Positions 7,819 to 16,534 of a DNA stretch of 64,000 nt are shown piece after piece. How positions within the stretch are numbered: the first letter of the stretch is position 1; each line of letters starts with the position of its first letter. Below the pieces are notes generated by a model. It saw nothing but the letters and a program-made list of their open reading frames with translations, was not told the origin of the DNA and did no database searches. Position numbers and translations under genes: made by a program. Source of the stretch: Denitromonas sp. (GTDB taxonomy: Bacteria > Pseudomonadota > Gammaproteobacteria > Burkholderiales > Rhodocyclaceae). The stretch lies in NCBI RefSeq assembly GCF_034676725.1, contig NZ_JAUCBR010000004.1:1689501-1753500 (forward strand). Direction: 5' to 3'.

Positions 7819-8616
7819 ATGGATACCCAAGCCATCCGTGCACAGATGCCAACGCTTGTTGTCGGTCATGTGCCTTCCAACGTCCGTTCGTTCAAGTTCA
7901 ACATCTTCGACGGCCAGCCCAAGGTTTCGACGCTGGGCTTTCACATCGACCCGAAGCCTTTCGAGGGCAAGGTCATCGCCACCACCGACGAGGCCATCGT
8001 CGTCAAGACGGGGCGAGCCGAGTTCGCGGTGCTCGATCGCACGCTCGTGACTGAGGTGCCCGACGAGGGCGCCAAGGTGCAGGTCGAACCCTATGTCAGA
8101 CGCCGCTTCGACGGTCAGCGAGCGGACACGCCCGAGGAGCAGACCGAGTTCACCGCCGACGGCCAGCCCTACACGGTGAAGCGGTTGGTGCTCGGGTCCG
8201 CACCGGCGAAGCTGCCGATTCCCAAGCCTCGCTGCCCCGAGCTGCAGGAACTGGTCAACCAACTGGAGCAGTTGCCCGCTCCCGACGGTTTCCGGCGCGT
8301 CACCCACATGCTGGTGGATGCCGGCGCGCGGGACATCACCTGGGTCGATCCGCTGCCCGCCGACATCATCCGCACACCGCCGGCCATCGGCTTCACCGTC
8401 GCCACGACGAAGTTCCACGGTCGCGTCACCGTGCTGTATGAGCGTGGCCTCGACCTCTACGCGGTGGAGCTGCGCCGCGACGGCGAGCTGATCGAACGGG
8501 TCGATGAGGTGTTCTTCGACACCCTCGGCGAGACGCTGGAACGGCTGATCGACGACGGGAGTTGGCGGCGCATCCGCGTGCAGTGCCTGTCGTGTCGTAA
8601 GGCTATCCGGCACTGA
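7819..8616 (+). CDS. Conserved ICE protein, unknown function
   Basis: A 265-residue protein starting at ATG 7819 (CAAGGAG SD). It is beta-rich in the first half (SFKFNIFDGQPKVSTLGFHI) with a middle segment rich in Pro and Leu (PIPKPRCPELQELVNQLEQL). The C-terminus has two cysteines (CLSCRKA). No ATPase or nuclease motif is visible. Its leader carries RNA element copy B, suggesting control by the same signal as the other element-led genes. Confidence 0.7.
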   Translation: MDTQAIRAQMPTLVVGHVPSNVRSFKFNIFDGQPKVSTLGFHIDPKPFEGKVIATTDEAIVVKTGRAEFAVLDRTLVTEVPDEGAKVQVEPYVRRRFDGQRADTPEEQTEFTADGQPYTVKRLVLGSAPAKLPIPKPRCPELQELVNQLEQLPAPDGFRRVTHMLVDAGARDITWVDPLPADIIRTPPAIGFTVATTKFHGRVTVLYERGLDLYAVELRRDGELIERVDEVFFDTLGETLERLIDDGSWRRIRVQCLSCRKAIRH

Positions 8617-8626
8617 TCTCACAGCA

Positions 8627-8658
8627 GCTTCCCGCCCTCGCGGCGGGAAGCCGTTTTT
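8627..8658 (+). terminator. Terminator-like hairpin
   Basis: GCTTCCCGCC (8627-8636) pairs with GGCGGGAAGC (8642-8651), then CG and TTTTT. It stands between two same-strand genes, 11 bp after a stop and 31 bp before the next SD/ATG. A classical intrinsic terminator in shape; it may be partial read-through. Confidence 0.7.
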
Positions 8659-8681
8659 CCTGCCCCCTGGAGATCACACTC

Positions 8682-9047
8682 ATGACTGTTCGATTCAAAG
8701 GCACGGAGCTGCGGCCCGTGCTCGCCGAAGCGGTGGCGAATCAATGCCGCGTCATCCTGTTCAAGGATCAGGGCGTGTACTTCCTGACCGAGTGCGGCGA
8801 GCGCCGACCCGATGGTCGCCAGAAGACCATCGCCTATGCCGCCGGTTGCAACCCGGATGTCGATGCCTTCGACGACTGGTGGGAACTGGCGCGTGCCGAG
8901 TTCGGTGGCGACGACTTCGGCGAGTTCTTCGATCCGCAGGAGGGCGTGTTTGCGCGCATCCTGCGCAGCGAGGACGACCTCGACGTGTCCGCCACCGCGA
9001 CACACCTGTCGCTGCAGGCGGTTCCTCCCACGCCCAGCGGTAACTGA
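8682..9047 (+). CDS. DUF3085 family protein
   Basis: A 121-residue protein recognised as DUF3085 by its opening (VRFKGTELRPVLAEAVA) and the strand ILFKDQGVYFLTECGE. The family is small, soluble, of unknown function, and common on conjugative elements. The start ATG 8682 lies 24 bp after the terminator-like hairpin, with GGAGATCACACTC as SD. The last 25 residues look unstructured. Confidence 0.75.
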   Translation: MTVRFKGTELRPVLAEAVANQCRVILFKDQGVYFLTECGERRPDGRQKTIAYAAGCNPDVDAFDDWWELARAEFGGDDFGEFFDPQEGVFARILRSEDDLDVSATATHLSLQAVPPTPSGN

Positions 9048-9059
9048 CCGCCCATCCCT

Positions 9060-9085
9060 GGCCCCCGCTCCGGGGGCCTCTTTCT
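9060..9085 (+). terminator. Terminator-like hairpin
   Basis: GGCCCCCG (9060-9067) pairs with CGGGGGCC (9071-9078), followed by TCTTTCTT. It lies 12 bp after the DUF3085 stop. The whole gap to the next gene (9048-9390) holds this hairpin and RNA element copy C and no gene. Confidence 0.6.
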
Positions 9086-9167
9086 TCCCGGCAATGCGGA
9101 CAGCCGCGAGTGCCGATTGCCGCTCGCCTGCGCGCCGTCCCGGCGCCACGCTTCCGGCCATGTTCCG

Positions 9168-9240
9168 CTGACGTCCGTCAGCGACATGCCCAGGCAGCCA
9201 CGATCTTCAAGGCTGCGACGCGGTTCCGACCGCGTTGATC
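9168..9240 (+). ncRNA. Structured RNA element copy C (radC-motif-like)
   Basis: Stems CTGACG/CGTCAG (9168-9173/9176-9181), GCAGCC/GGCTGC (9194-9199/9211-9216) and ACGCGG/CCGCGT (9218-9223/9230-9235). Compared with copies A and B the second stem has changed T to C on one arm and A to G on the other, which keeps the pair. CATGCCC and CTTCAA are retained. It begins 223 nt before the ATG of the STY4534-family gene. Confidence 0.68.
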
Positions 9241-9390
9241 ACCCCAGTTCGCACCGGCATCCATGCTCGAACGGCCATCGGTTTTCGATGGCGATGCCAC
9301 CAAGCTGTTCCATCAACCCACGCGGGGGTTCCACACCTTCCCCGCCTGGGTCGGGTGTGTCTCCGCCTCATTGTTCTCAGGAGATTCACC

Positions 9391-9942
9391 ATGACCACTT
9401 CCACCGAAAAGTCCTACTTCGATCTGCACATCACCGGCCTCGGGTATCTCAATCGCATCCGCGAAGTGAAGCCCAAGAAAGGCGATGCGTTCCTGGCCTG
9501 CGACATCGCGGCTCTGAACGGTCCCAGCGATGACGTCTCGTATGTGCGTTTCGACACGCGCGTATCGGGTTCGGAAGCGCAGCACCTGGTGCGCCGCTGC
9601 ATTCAGGCGGTCGACGCCGAGAAGAAGGTGATGATCGGCTTCCGCTTGGGCGACCTGTGGACCGACACCTTCACCTACTCCAAGGGGAAGCGTGCCGGCG
9701 AGCAGGGTGTGAGCCTCAAGGCCCGTCTGCTGTTCGTCAGTTGGATCAAGGTCGACGGCAAGCTCGTCTACAAGGCCGAACCCAAGCCGACCGAGACCGA
9801 CGAGCGCGACCCGGAAGTCCCCGTGACGTCCGACGCGCCCGCCGCGCAGCAAGCCTCGGCACCGGAGCCTTCCAGGCCCGTCGCCGATGCTGCCGACGAC
9901 GCTGCCGATGCCCCCGCATTGGCCGTTGCCGAGTCGTTCTGA
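9391..9942 (+). CDS. STY4534-family ICE replication protein (DUF3577)
   Basis: A 183-residue protein of the STY4534/DUF3577 family: KSYFDLHITGLGYLNRIREV and DAFLACDIAALNGPSDDVSY form the typical OB-like first half. The last 55 residues are a Pro/Ala/Asp-rich disordered tail reminiscent of SSB tails. Family members are annotated as ICE replication proteins; single-strand binding is inferred from the fold-like pattern. ATG 9391 has CAGGAGATTCACC. RNA element copy C lies in its leader. Confidence 0.82.
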   Translation: MTTSTEKSYFDLHITGLGYLNRIREVKPKKGDAFLACDIAALNGPSDDVSYVRFDTRVSGSEAQHLVRRCIQAVDAEKKVMIGFRLGDLWTDTFTYSKGKRAGEQGVSLKARLLFVSWIKVDGKLVYKAEPKPTETDERDPEVPVTSDAPAAQQASAPEPSRPVADAADDAADAPALAVAESF

Positions 9943-9947
9943 TCCGC

Positions 9948-9975
9948 AAGGCCCCATCCCCGGGGCCTTGTCTTC
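9948..9975 (+). promoter_or_regulatory. Intergenic hairpin AAGGCCCC/GGGGCCTT
   Basis: Arms 9948-9955 and 9962-9969 pair over 8 bp and are followed by a pyrimidine run GTCTTCTCTTC, then the SD GCAGGAGAC of the next gene. Terminator-like, in a gap of only 55 bp, so more likely an RNA-processing or attenuation signal within the operon. Confidence 0.5.
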
Positions 9976-9997
9976 TCTTCGTCCGCAGGAGACCTTC

Positions 9998-10609
9998 ATG
10001 ATCACCATTCCCGGCCAACTGGCCATCAAGACCATCCACGGCAGGAACGGCGACTTCAACGTCGGCCGCCTGGCGACCTCGATCGGCGAGTTCGTCGTGA
10101 AGAACGCCGAACTCGATCAGTACCGCGAGGGCAAGTACGACGGTGATTTCGTCATCGTCGAGATTCGCCCCTCCACGTACAACGCCAACGGCCGCATGGT
10201 CATCGAGATCCGCGCCCATCTGGGCGGGATGACCCTGTCCAACATCGACGCCCTGAGCCGCGACGAAGCCCGCCGGCTGAGTCCGCAGGAAGTCGATCCA
10301 ATCGACGAGGAAGCGCAGGCGCCCGCGCCGGCAACGCCCCCGGCCAAGCCGAAGGCGAAGCCGCGCAGTCCGCGCGATCCCCTGGTCGATACCACGCCGT
10401 TCGGCAGCGAACCGGCTCCCGTGTCCGCTGCGGCCTCGGCCGAGGCAGACGACGCGGCGCTGTTCGGTGCCTTGTGGCCCCTGGGCGAGACCGTAAAGCT
10501 CGATGCGACCGTGGATCGTCGTGTGCTGCGTCAGCAGCGCGACCGTCTCGACAAGCTGGGCTACGAGTTCGCTCCGCTGTCCCAGGACTGGCACCTCCAA
10601 GCTGCCTGA
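9998..10609 (+). CDS. DUF3275 family protein
   Basis: A 203-residue protein matching DUF3275: MITIPGQLAIKTIHGRNGDFNVGRL, a beta-rich N-terminal domain to about residue 80, then a Pro/Ala/Lys linker (about 105-130) and a short helical C-terminal domain ending SQDWHLQAA. Unknown function, found only on elements of this type. Start ATG 9998 follows CAGGAGACCTTC. The two-domain plan with a flexible linker suggests a protein-protein adaptor, which is inference. Confidence 0.8.
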   Translation: MITIPGQLAIKTIHGRNGDFNVGRLATSIGEFVVKNAELDQYREGKYDGDFVIVEIRPSTYNANGRMVIEIRAHLGGMTLSNIDALSRDEARRLSPQEVDPIDEEAQAPAPATPPAKPKAKPRSPRDPLVDTTPFGSEPAPVSAAASAEADDAALFGALWPLGETVKLDATVDRRVLRQQRDRLDKLGYEFAPLSQDWHLQAA

Positions 10610-10698
10610 TCCATCCGCCGCCTTGCGCGGCATTCCGCCACCCGCCGGGGTTCTCCCCCGACGGGGAGGGCTCCGGCCTTTTCTTCAAGGAGACCCTC

Positions 10699-11064
10699 AT
10701 GGGCTGGACCTTCGTTCGTCAGACGCGCGATCAGTTGATCCGCGAGCTGCTCGCTCCGCAGGCGTCCGAACGCGCTTGCTGCGAAGTCATCGACCACACG
10801 CTGGACGGCGACGTTCTGTGGACCGTGGTTCGCGTCACCGCCAGGCAGGCGGGCGTCATGGGCCTCGCGGCCGGTGAGTCCGTCTGCTACATCGGCTGCC
10901 ATCTGCTGGAAAGCTCGGGCGGCGATTGGGGCTACAAGTCCCTCGATGAGTCCGTGCATCCGTACTACTACTCGTGCCCGCTGCGCTATCTCGACATGGC
11001 GCCGGTGCAAAGCTCCGAGTGGCGCGAGCGGGTTCACCGCTTTCACGCGGGACGCGCTGTCTAG
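10699..11064 (+). CDS. Conserved ICE protein, unknown function
   Basis: A 121-residue protein from ATG 10699 (CAAGGAGACCCTC SD). Aromatic-rich C-terminal half (ESVHPYYYSCPLRYLDMAP) and four cysteines. A hairpin-rich GC stretch with CTTTTCTTC precedes it. Similar proteins occur at this place in related ICEs and plasmids; I see no named domain with certainty. Confidence 0.7.
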   Translation: MGWTFVRQTRDQLIRELLAPQASERACCEVIDHTLDGDVLWTVVRVTARQAGVMGLAAGESVCYIGCHLLESSGGDWGYKSLDESVHPYYYSCPLRYLDMAPVQSSEWRERVHRFHAGRAV

Positions 11065-11148
11065 CGGCATGCATCTTCCTTCACCCAACCGGGGCGAGCA
11101 CGGCCCCGCGGGCTGTGGTTGCTCCTTCTTTTCCAAGAGGACATCACC

Positions 11149-11799
11149 ATGCCTGCACCTTCTTCCGCGAAACCGCTGTACCGCATCGACGAATGCCCCG
11201 ACCTCATGGCCGACGGTTGCGTCGGTGACGAGCAGGGCAATCTCGTCTTTCTCTCGATCTGGGCGCGCGACACCGCCGTTCAGGAGTTCCTCGCCCGCCT
11301 GACCCTCGGCCGGGATGAACAGGGACTGGATCAGTTCCACGTCATCACCGAGCAGGGCGCATCCATCCCGGTCTTCGTCGGCAACGTCGAGAACCTGGAA
11401 AAGCGCATCACCCGCGCCTATCGGCGAACGTTGTTCGGTTCGCTGACGAACGTGTGGCTGTTCGATCGTCGCTGCGTGAAGCCAGACAAGGCCAACGCCA
11501 GCGCGCTGGCGCTTCTGCCCAGGGATTCCGCTCACCGGCTCGACCGGCTGTGGACGCTGGTGCAGGACACCTGCCCGCTGCCACTGCTCGACCACTGGCG
11601 CGACACCGTGCTGGAGCTGTTGCAGACACGGCGGATGCTGACCGGTCTTCCCTTGGCCCTCGGGCCGCTGGAAGGCCATCGGCTGGCCCTCGATGTCCCG
11701 GCACTGACGAAGGCGCTGGGCGAGCTGATCCGCAACGGCACCCTCGGTGCCACGCAGTACGAACTGGCCGCGAACGCACCGCTTCGGCGTGTGGCGTGA
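11149..11799 (+). CDS. Conserved ICE protein, unknown function
   Basis: A 216-residue protein from ATG 11149 (CCAAGAGG SD). The N-terminal half is mixed alpha/beta (CVGDEQGNLVFLSIWARDT), the C-terminal half helical (LLDHWRDTVLELLQTRRML). No catalytic motif. It lies directly before the DUF6094-type methyltransferase gene, 65 bp away, so the two may act together, but this is only positional. Confidence 0.7.
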   Translation: MPAPSSAKPLYRIDECPDLMADGCVGDEQGNLVFLSIWARDTAVQEFLARLTLGRDEQGLDQFHVITEQGASIPVFVGNVENLEKRITRAYRRTLFGSLTNVWLFDRRCVKPDKANASALALLPRDSAHRLDRLWTLVQDTCPLPLLDHWRDTVLELLQTRRMLTGLPLALGPLEGHRLALDVPALTKALGELIRNGTLGATQYELAANAPLRRVA

Positions 11800-11864
11800 G
11801 CCATCCCCACGGGCATGCGCGCCGCGCGTGCCCGCCTTCCCTCATCCATCATCAGGAGAAATCC

Positions 11865-12974
11865 ATGGCACTCATGTTTCCGCGCCTGGCGCGCAATTTC
11901 ATCCGTAACGGCTACTTCCCCACCGACGAGCCGACGCTGGAGCGGGCCTTGTCCGCATTGGCGCCGTCTCCCGGCTCCATGTCCATCCTCGATCCCTGCG
12001 CCGGCGAAGGCGTGGCGATTGCCGAAGCCGCCCACGCCCTCGGGCGCGAGCAGGTCCAGGCCTTCGTCGTCGAGTACGACGCCGAGCGTGCCCGCCACGC
12101 ACGGCAACTGGTCGATCGCTGCATCCACGGTGACCTGATGGACACGCTGATCTCGCGCCAGTCATTCGGGCTGCTGTGGCTGAACCCGCCGTATGGCGAC
12201 CTGAGCAAGGACGTGAACGGCAACATCGGCTATCAAGGCCAGGGCCGTGCGCGGCTGGAAAAGCTGTTCTATCAGCGCGCGCTGCCGCTGCTGCAGTACG
12301 GTGGCGTGCTGATCTTCATCGTGCCGCACTACGTGCTCGACGCCGAGCTGGTCGGATGGCTGACGCGCCACTTCGCCGACCTGCGCATCTACCGTGCGGT
12401 GGAAACGCAGTTCAAGCAGGTGGTGATTTTCGGTCGCAGGATTCGTCAACGCGACCAGGCGTCGGAGTCGGTCAAAGCCGTGCGCGGTCTGCTGCTGCAG
12501 ATCGGACAGGGCGACGCCGAAGCCGAGGAGCTGCCGCTCGAATGGCCGTTCCTGCCGTACACCGTCCCTGCCAGCCCGGCCGAGCCGGAGCACTTCTATC
12601 GCGTGACGATGGAGCCCGAGCAGTTCGCCGATGAAGTCGGCCGGCTGCAAGGACTCTGGCCGGCGCTCGATACGCACCTGGGGGCCGCGCAGCAGTCGCT
12701 GCGTCCGCCCGCGCGGGCCTTGTCGCACTGGCATCTCGCCCTGGCCCTGGCCGCGGGCGCGATTTCCGGCGTAGTGACGTCCAAGACCGGGCGCGTGCTG
12801 GTAGTCAAAGGTGACACCCACAAGGAGAAGACGCTCCAGACGGAATACACCGAACGCGACGACGGCTCCGTGGCCGAGACGCGCATCCTCACCGACAAGT
12901 TCGTGCCGGTCATTCGTGCATGGGACTTGACGCTGGGCTCGCCCACGTGGGGCGAAGTGCTGACCATCCGCTGA
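11865..12974 (+). CDS. DUF6094-type class I SAM-dependent methyltransferase
   Basis: A 369-residue protein. Motif I for SAM binding is DPCAGEG (from D43) and motif IV NPPYG (from N107) is of the amino-methyltransferase type, as in adenine-N6 DNA methylases. The order of motifs (I then IV) fits DUF6094 proteins of conjugative elements. A likely role is methylating element or recipient DNA to escape restriction, or marking ICE DNA; the substrate is not shown. The C-terminal 100 residues are of unknown fold. Start ATG 11865 has CAGGAGAAATCC. Confidence 0.82.
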   Translation: MALMFPRLARNFIRNGYFPTDEPTLERALSALAPSPGSMSILDPCAGEGVAIAEAAHALGREQVQAFVVEYDAERARHARQLVDRCIHGDLMDTLISRQSFGLLWLNPPYGDLSKDVNGNIGYQGQGRARLEKLFYQRALPLLQYGGVLIFIVPHYVLDAELVGWLTRHFADLRIYRAVETQFKQVVIFGRRIRQRDQASESVKAVRGLLLQIGQGDAEAEELPLEWPFLPYTVPASPAEPEHFYRVTMEPEQFADEVGRLQGLWPALDTHLGAAQQSLRPPARALSHWHLALALAAGAISGVVTSKTGRVLVVKGDTHKEKTLQTEYTERDDGSVAETRILTDKFVPVIRAWDLTLGSPTWGEVLTIR

Positions 12975-13033
12975 TCGCTGTTCCCTGACGGTTCACCGTC
13001 GCTTTCATCCACCCACCGGGGTCACGTTGCCCC

Positions 13034-13056
13034 GATGGGGTGCCGTGGCCCCATCT
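13034..13056 (+). promoter_or_regulatory. Intergenic hairpin GATGGGG/CCCCATC
   Basis: A 7-bp stem (about 13034-13040 with 13050-13056) just behind a GGGG/CCCC pair, in the 101-bp gap before the next gene; followed by TTCCAGAAGGAG, the SD. It is one of the series of hairpins placed right before an SD in this block. Confidence 0.45.
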
Positions 13057-13075
13057 TCCAGAAGGAGATACCACC

Positions 13076-13381
13076 ATGGCACTCGCAGTCCTCAACCTCG
13101 CGTCCCAAGCACGCTTTTCGCCCGGGCAGGTGGTCATGACCTCCGGCGTCGACGGGCTGGTCCGACAAGGCCGGCTCAACCCCACGCCGTACCTGCGCCG
13201 CCATCTTCATGGCGAATGGGGCGACCTGAGCGACAGCGATCGGCGGCAGAACGACGCCGCGCTGAAGTCCGGCGAGGATCGTCTGTTCTCGTCCTACCAG
13301 GTCACGCGCGACCTGAAGCTCTGGATCATCACCGAATGGGATCGCAGCGTCACGACGCTGCTGCTGCCCAGCGAATACTGA
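13076..13381 (+). CDS. Small conserved ICE protein, unknown function
   Basis: A 101-residue protein with a strong SD (AGAAGGAG) before ATG 13076. It contains PGQVVMTSGVDGLVRQGRLN, suggesting a small beta domain, and LKLWIITEWDRSVTTLLLP near the end. Conserved at this place, directly before the helicase gene in this ICE family. Role unknown; perhaps a partner of the helicase. Confidence 0.72.
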   Translation: MALAVLNLASQARFSPGQVVMTSGVDGLVRQGRLNPTPYLRRHLHGEWGDLSDSDRRQNDAALKSGEDRLFSSYQVTRDLKLWIITEWDRSVTTLLLPSEY

Positions 13382-13480
13382 TCCGCATCCAGCGGTCTCG
13401 CGCCGCTTCATTCTTCCCACCCCGGGGCATGTCACCGCCCCGTGGGGGAGGTGCATGCCCCATTTCTTTGGAGCATCACC

Positions 13481-15766
13481 ATGTCCATCGTTCTCGAAAC
13501 CGTTCCCTCTACCGCTGATGACGCGCCTGTGCAGGGCGACCTGCTCGAAGCGGCCGCTTCACCCCTCACGCTCAGCCTGCAGGACTTCGTATCGGAGTTC
13601 GGCGACGAACTGCTCGATTCGCTCAACCGCGCCAATCCTCCGGTCTACACCGGCCAGGTGCGGGTGCATCGGCAACTGATCCTCGCCGCGCTCAAGCGCA
13701 AGCTGTTCCCGGCGCAAGCCGATGTGGTCCATGCCGTCACCGAGCTGTTGGTCGATCGTGGCGAACGCGCCGCGATCGTCAATGGCGAGATGGGCTGCGG
13801 CAAGACGACGGTGGGTATTGCCACCGCCGCCGTACTCAATGCCGAAGGCTACCGCCGTACCTTGGTTCTGTCTCCGCCGCACCTGGTCTACAAGTGGCGG
13901 CGCGAAATCCAGGAGACGGTGGCCGGCGCCAAGGTCTGGGTGCTCAATGGCCCGGACACGCTGGTCAAGCTGCTGAAACTGCGCGAGCAGTTGGGCGTGC
14001 CGGCGCAGGGCCAGGAGTTCTTCGTCCTGGGCCGCGTGCGGATGCGGATGGGGTTCCACTGGAAACCTGTCTTCGTTCGCCGGCGCACGCCTCACGGCGA
14101 CGTGGGGGCCTGCCCAGATTGCGGGCATGTCATCACCGACCTCGACGGCGAGCCGATCAACCCGGTCGAACTCGAAGCCGAGGAGTCCCGCCGCAAGTGC
14201 AGCCACTGCCGTGCACCGCTGTGGTCGTTGATCCGTCCGAGAGGCCTGTCCGCCAGCGACCAGTCCTCGACCGTGCTCGCGGCACTGAAGCGTATTCCAA
14301 CCATCGGGGAAGTCACCGCGCAGAAGCTGATGCAAAAGTTCGGTGACGCCTTCCTCGCGTCGATGCTCGGGGACAACATCCACGAGTTCATCAACCTGAT
14401 GGATGGCAACGGCGAGCTGGTCTTCTCGGACCGGCAAGCCCATCGCATGGAACGTGCGATGGCCAACATGGAGTTCGGCTTCGGCGAGGGCGGCTACCAG
14501 CCGTCCGAGTTCATCAAGAGGCAGCTTCCCCAAGGCACGTTCGACCTGCTCATCGCCGACGAGGCGCACGAGTACAAGAACGGCGGCTCCGCTCAGGGCC
14601 AGGCCATGGGGGTGTTGGCGGCCAAGGCGCGCAAGACGCTGCTGCTCACCGGCACACTGATGGGCGGCTACGGCGACGACCTGTTCCACCTGCTGTTCCG
14701 AGCCCTGCCGGGGCGGATGATCGAAGATGGCTACCGGCCGACGAAGAGCGGCAGCATGACGTCGGCCGCGATGGCGTTCATGCGCGATCACGGGGTGCTC
14801 AAGGACATCTATTCCGAGAGCACCGGCACGGCGCACAAGACAGCCAAGGGCACCAAGGTATCGGTGCGCACGGTCAAGGCGCCGGGTTTCGGTCCCAAGG
14901 GCGTGCTGCGTTGCGTCCTGCCGTTCACGGTCTTCCTCAAGTTGAAGGACATCGGCGGAAATGTGCTGCCGCCCTACGACGAGGAGTTCCGCGAAGTCGC
15001 GATGGACACGGCGCAAGCTGCGGCCTATCGCGATCTGGCGGGTCGCCTGACCCAGGAGCTGAAGCAGGCCCTGGCGAAGCGCGACACGACGCTGCTCGGT
15101 GTGGTCCTCAACGTGCTGCTGGCCTGGCCGGACTGCTGCTTCCGGTCGGAGACGGTGGTGCATCCACGCACCCGCCATACCCTGGCGTTCGTGCCGGCTC
15201 AGTTCAACGAGCTGGAGGTGATGCCCAAGGAACGCGAGCTGATCGAGATCTGCCGGCAGGAGAAGGCAGAAGGTCGCAAGACCCTGGTTTATTCAGTCTA
15301 TACCGGCACGCGCGACACCACGTCGCGTCTGAAGGTGCTGCTGGAGCAGGAAGGCTTCAAGGTGGCGGTGCTGCGCGCGAGCGTGGATGCCTCCCGCCGG
15401 GAAGATTGGATCGCCGAGCAGTTGGACCGCGGCATCGACGTGCTCATCACCAATCCCGAGCTGGTGAAAACCGGCCTGGACTTGCTGGAGTTCCCGACCA
15501 TCGTGTTCCTCCAGTCCGGCTACAACGTGTATTCGTTGCAGCAGGCCGCCCGGCGCTCATGGCGCATCGGCCAGAAGCAGCCGGTGCGCGTGATCTACCT
15601 GGGCTACGCCAACTCCTCGCAGATGACCTGCCTGGGGTTGATGGCCAAGAAGATCATGGTGTCGCAGAGCACGTCGGGAGACGTACCCGAGTCGGGCCTG
15701 GATGTTCTGAACCAGGATGGTGATTCCGTCGAGGTCGCCCTGGCCCGACAGCTTGTCACGGTCTGA
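13481..15766 (+). CDS. SNF2-like superfamily II helicase/ATPase
   Basis: A 761-residue protein. Walker A is GEMGCGKTT (residues 102-110), Walker B is DEAH (360-363), motif III LLTGTLMGG follows, and motif VI appears as QQAARRSWRIGQKQPV, the SNF2 signature. Between motifs Ia and II two Cys pairs (C211/C214 and C240/C243) form a likely zinc ribbon inserted in the first RecA-like lobe. Such helicases are conserved in PFGI-1/SPI-7-type elements, but their role is not established; DNA remodelling in ICE replication is inference. Start ATG 13481 was chosen for TTTGGAGCATCACC. It ends the block of conserved genes. Confidence 0.85.
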   Translation: MSIVLETVPSTADDAPVQGDLLEAAASPLTLSLQDFVSEFGDELLDSLNRANPPVYTGQVRVHRQLILAALKRKLFPAQADVVHAVTELLVDRGERAAIVNGEMGCGKTTVGIATAAVLNAEGYRRTLVLSPPHLVYKWRREIQETVAGAKVWVLNGPDTLVKLLKLREQLGVPAQGQEFFVLGRVRMRMGFHWKPVFVRRRTPHGDVGACPDCGHVITDLDGEPINPVELEAEESRRKCSHCRAPLWSLIRPRGLSASDQSSTVLAALKRIPTIGEVTAQKLMQKFGDAFLASMLGDNIHEFINLMDGNGELVFSDRQAHRMERAMANMEFGFGEGGYQPSEFIKRQLPQGTFDLLIADEAHEYKNGGSAQGQAMGVLAAKARKTLLLTGTLMGGYGDDLFHLLFRALPGRMIEDGYRPTKSGSMTSAAMAFMRDHGVLKDIYSESTGTAHKTAKGTKVSVRTVKAPGFGPKGVLRCVLPFTVFLKLKDIGGNVLPPYDEEFREVAMDTAQAAAYRDLAGRLTQELKQALAKRDTTLLGVVLNVLLAWPDCCFRSETVVHPRTRHTLAFVPAQFNELEVMPKERELIEICRQEKAEGRKTLVYSVYTGTRDTTSRLKVLLEQEGFKVAVLRASVDASRREDWIAEQLDRGIDVLITNPELVKTGLDLLEFPTIVFLQSGYNVYSLQQAARRSWRIGQKQPVRVIYLGYANSSQMTCLGLMAKKIMVSQSTSGDVPESGLDVLNQDGDSVEVALARQLVTV

Positions 15767-15814
15767 TCCATGTGCCCATGCCGGTGGCCCCTCGGGGTCG
15801 CCGGCTTCTTTCCA

Positions 15815-15836
15815 CGGCCCTTCGGGGCCGTTTTTC
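15815..15836 (+). terminator. Rho-independent terminator after the helicase gene
   Basis: CGGCCC (15815-15820), TTCG tetraloop, GGGCCG (15825-15830) and then TTTTTCTT. A textbook intrinsic terminator about 50 bp after the helicase stop; it separates the upstream block from the transfer genes. Confidence 0.8.
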
Positions 15837-15964
15837 TTGGGCGTATGGCAGTCCATGGCGCCGCCCCGCCATGTATTCGGGCGGGCGCCAGTGCGTTTTG
15901 TTTGCTGCCCGCAGGCCAAGCGGCGGCGATGGTGAGCGCTCCGTGTTCCAGGGAAGCGCCCTCC

Positions 15965-16534
15965 ATGCAACCATCCATCCGCGCTGTTCACCGCCTGGCC
16001 CTCGTCACTGGCTTGCTGGCCGGCAGCCTGTTGGCCGCCGGCTGCGCCACGACCGCTGCGCCGTCTGCGCCAGCGGTGCCGGCCGCATCGCCAACCGCCG
16101 TCGCGCCGGAGCCGGGTTTCGTTCCGGTGGCCCGCTACGGCCGCTACACCCTGGTCGAGCTGGTGCCGGAACCTGCGCAGCGTGATCTCTTGCAGCAGGC
16201 GGTGGAGGTCTCGATTCCGCCCATGCTCGATGCCAGCGTGGGCGATGCCATGCGCCATGTGTTGCTGCGCTCGGGCTACCGGCTCTGCGATGCGGCCGAG
16301 GCCGCTACGCTCTACGCGCTGCCGCTGCCTGCCGCGCACCTGCGCCTGGGCCCGCTGATGCTGCGCGATGCCTTGCTGACCCTTGCCGGCCCCGCCTGGG
16401 AGCTGTCGGTCGATGACTTGACCCGCCAGGTCTGCTTCAGCCGGCACGGTGCTCCCACCTTCCTTTCCGCCAACCCGCCCGGCACCGCCACGCCCGTGCC
16501 GGACGCCGACCGGCCCGAGGAGCTGCAGCCATGA
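15965..16534 (+). CDS. pilL: PilL N-terminal-type lipoprotein (TIGR03748)
   Basis: A 189-residue exported lipoprotein: signal peptide with hydrophobic core LVTGLLAGSLLAAGC, lipobox LAAGC with the acylated Cys about 22 residues in. After a Pro/Ala linker comes the conserved domain ARYGRYTLVELVPEPAQRDLL, typical of the PilL N-terminal family of PFGI-1 ICEs, related to the STN/secretin N-terminal fold. It is thought to sit in the outer membrane as part of the conjugation apparatus. ATG 15965 was chosen to give the signal peptide. It overlaps the next gene by ATGA. Confidence 0.82.
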   Translation: MQPSIRAVHRLALVTGLLAGSLLAAGCATTAAPSAPAVPAASPTAVAPEPGFVPVARYGRYTLVELVPEPAQRDLLQQAVEVSIPPMLDASVGDAMRHVLLRSGYRLCDAAEAATLYALPLPAAHLRLGPLMLRDALLTLAGPAWELSVDDLTRQVCFSRHGAPTFLSANPPGTATPVPDADRPEELQP

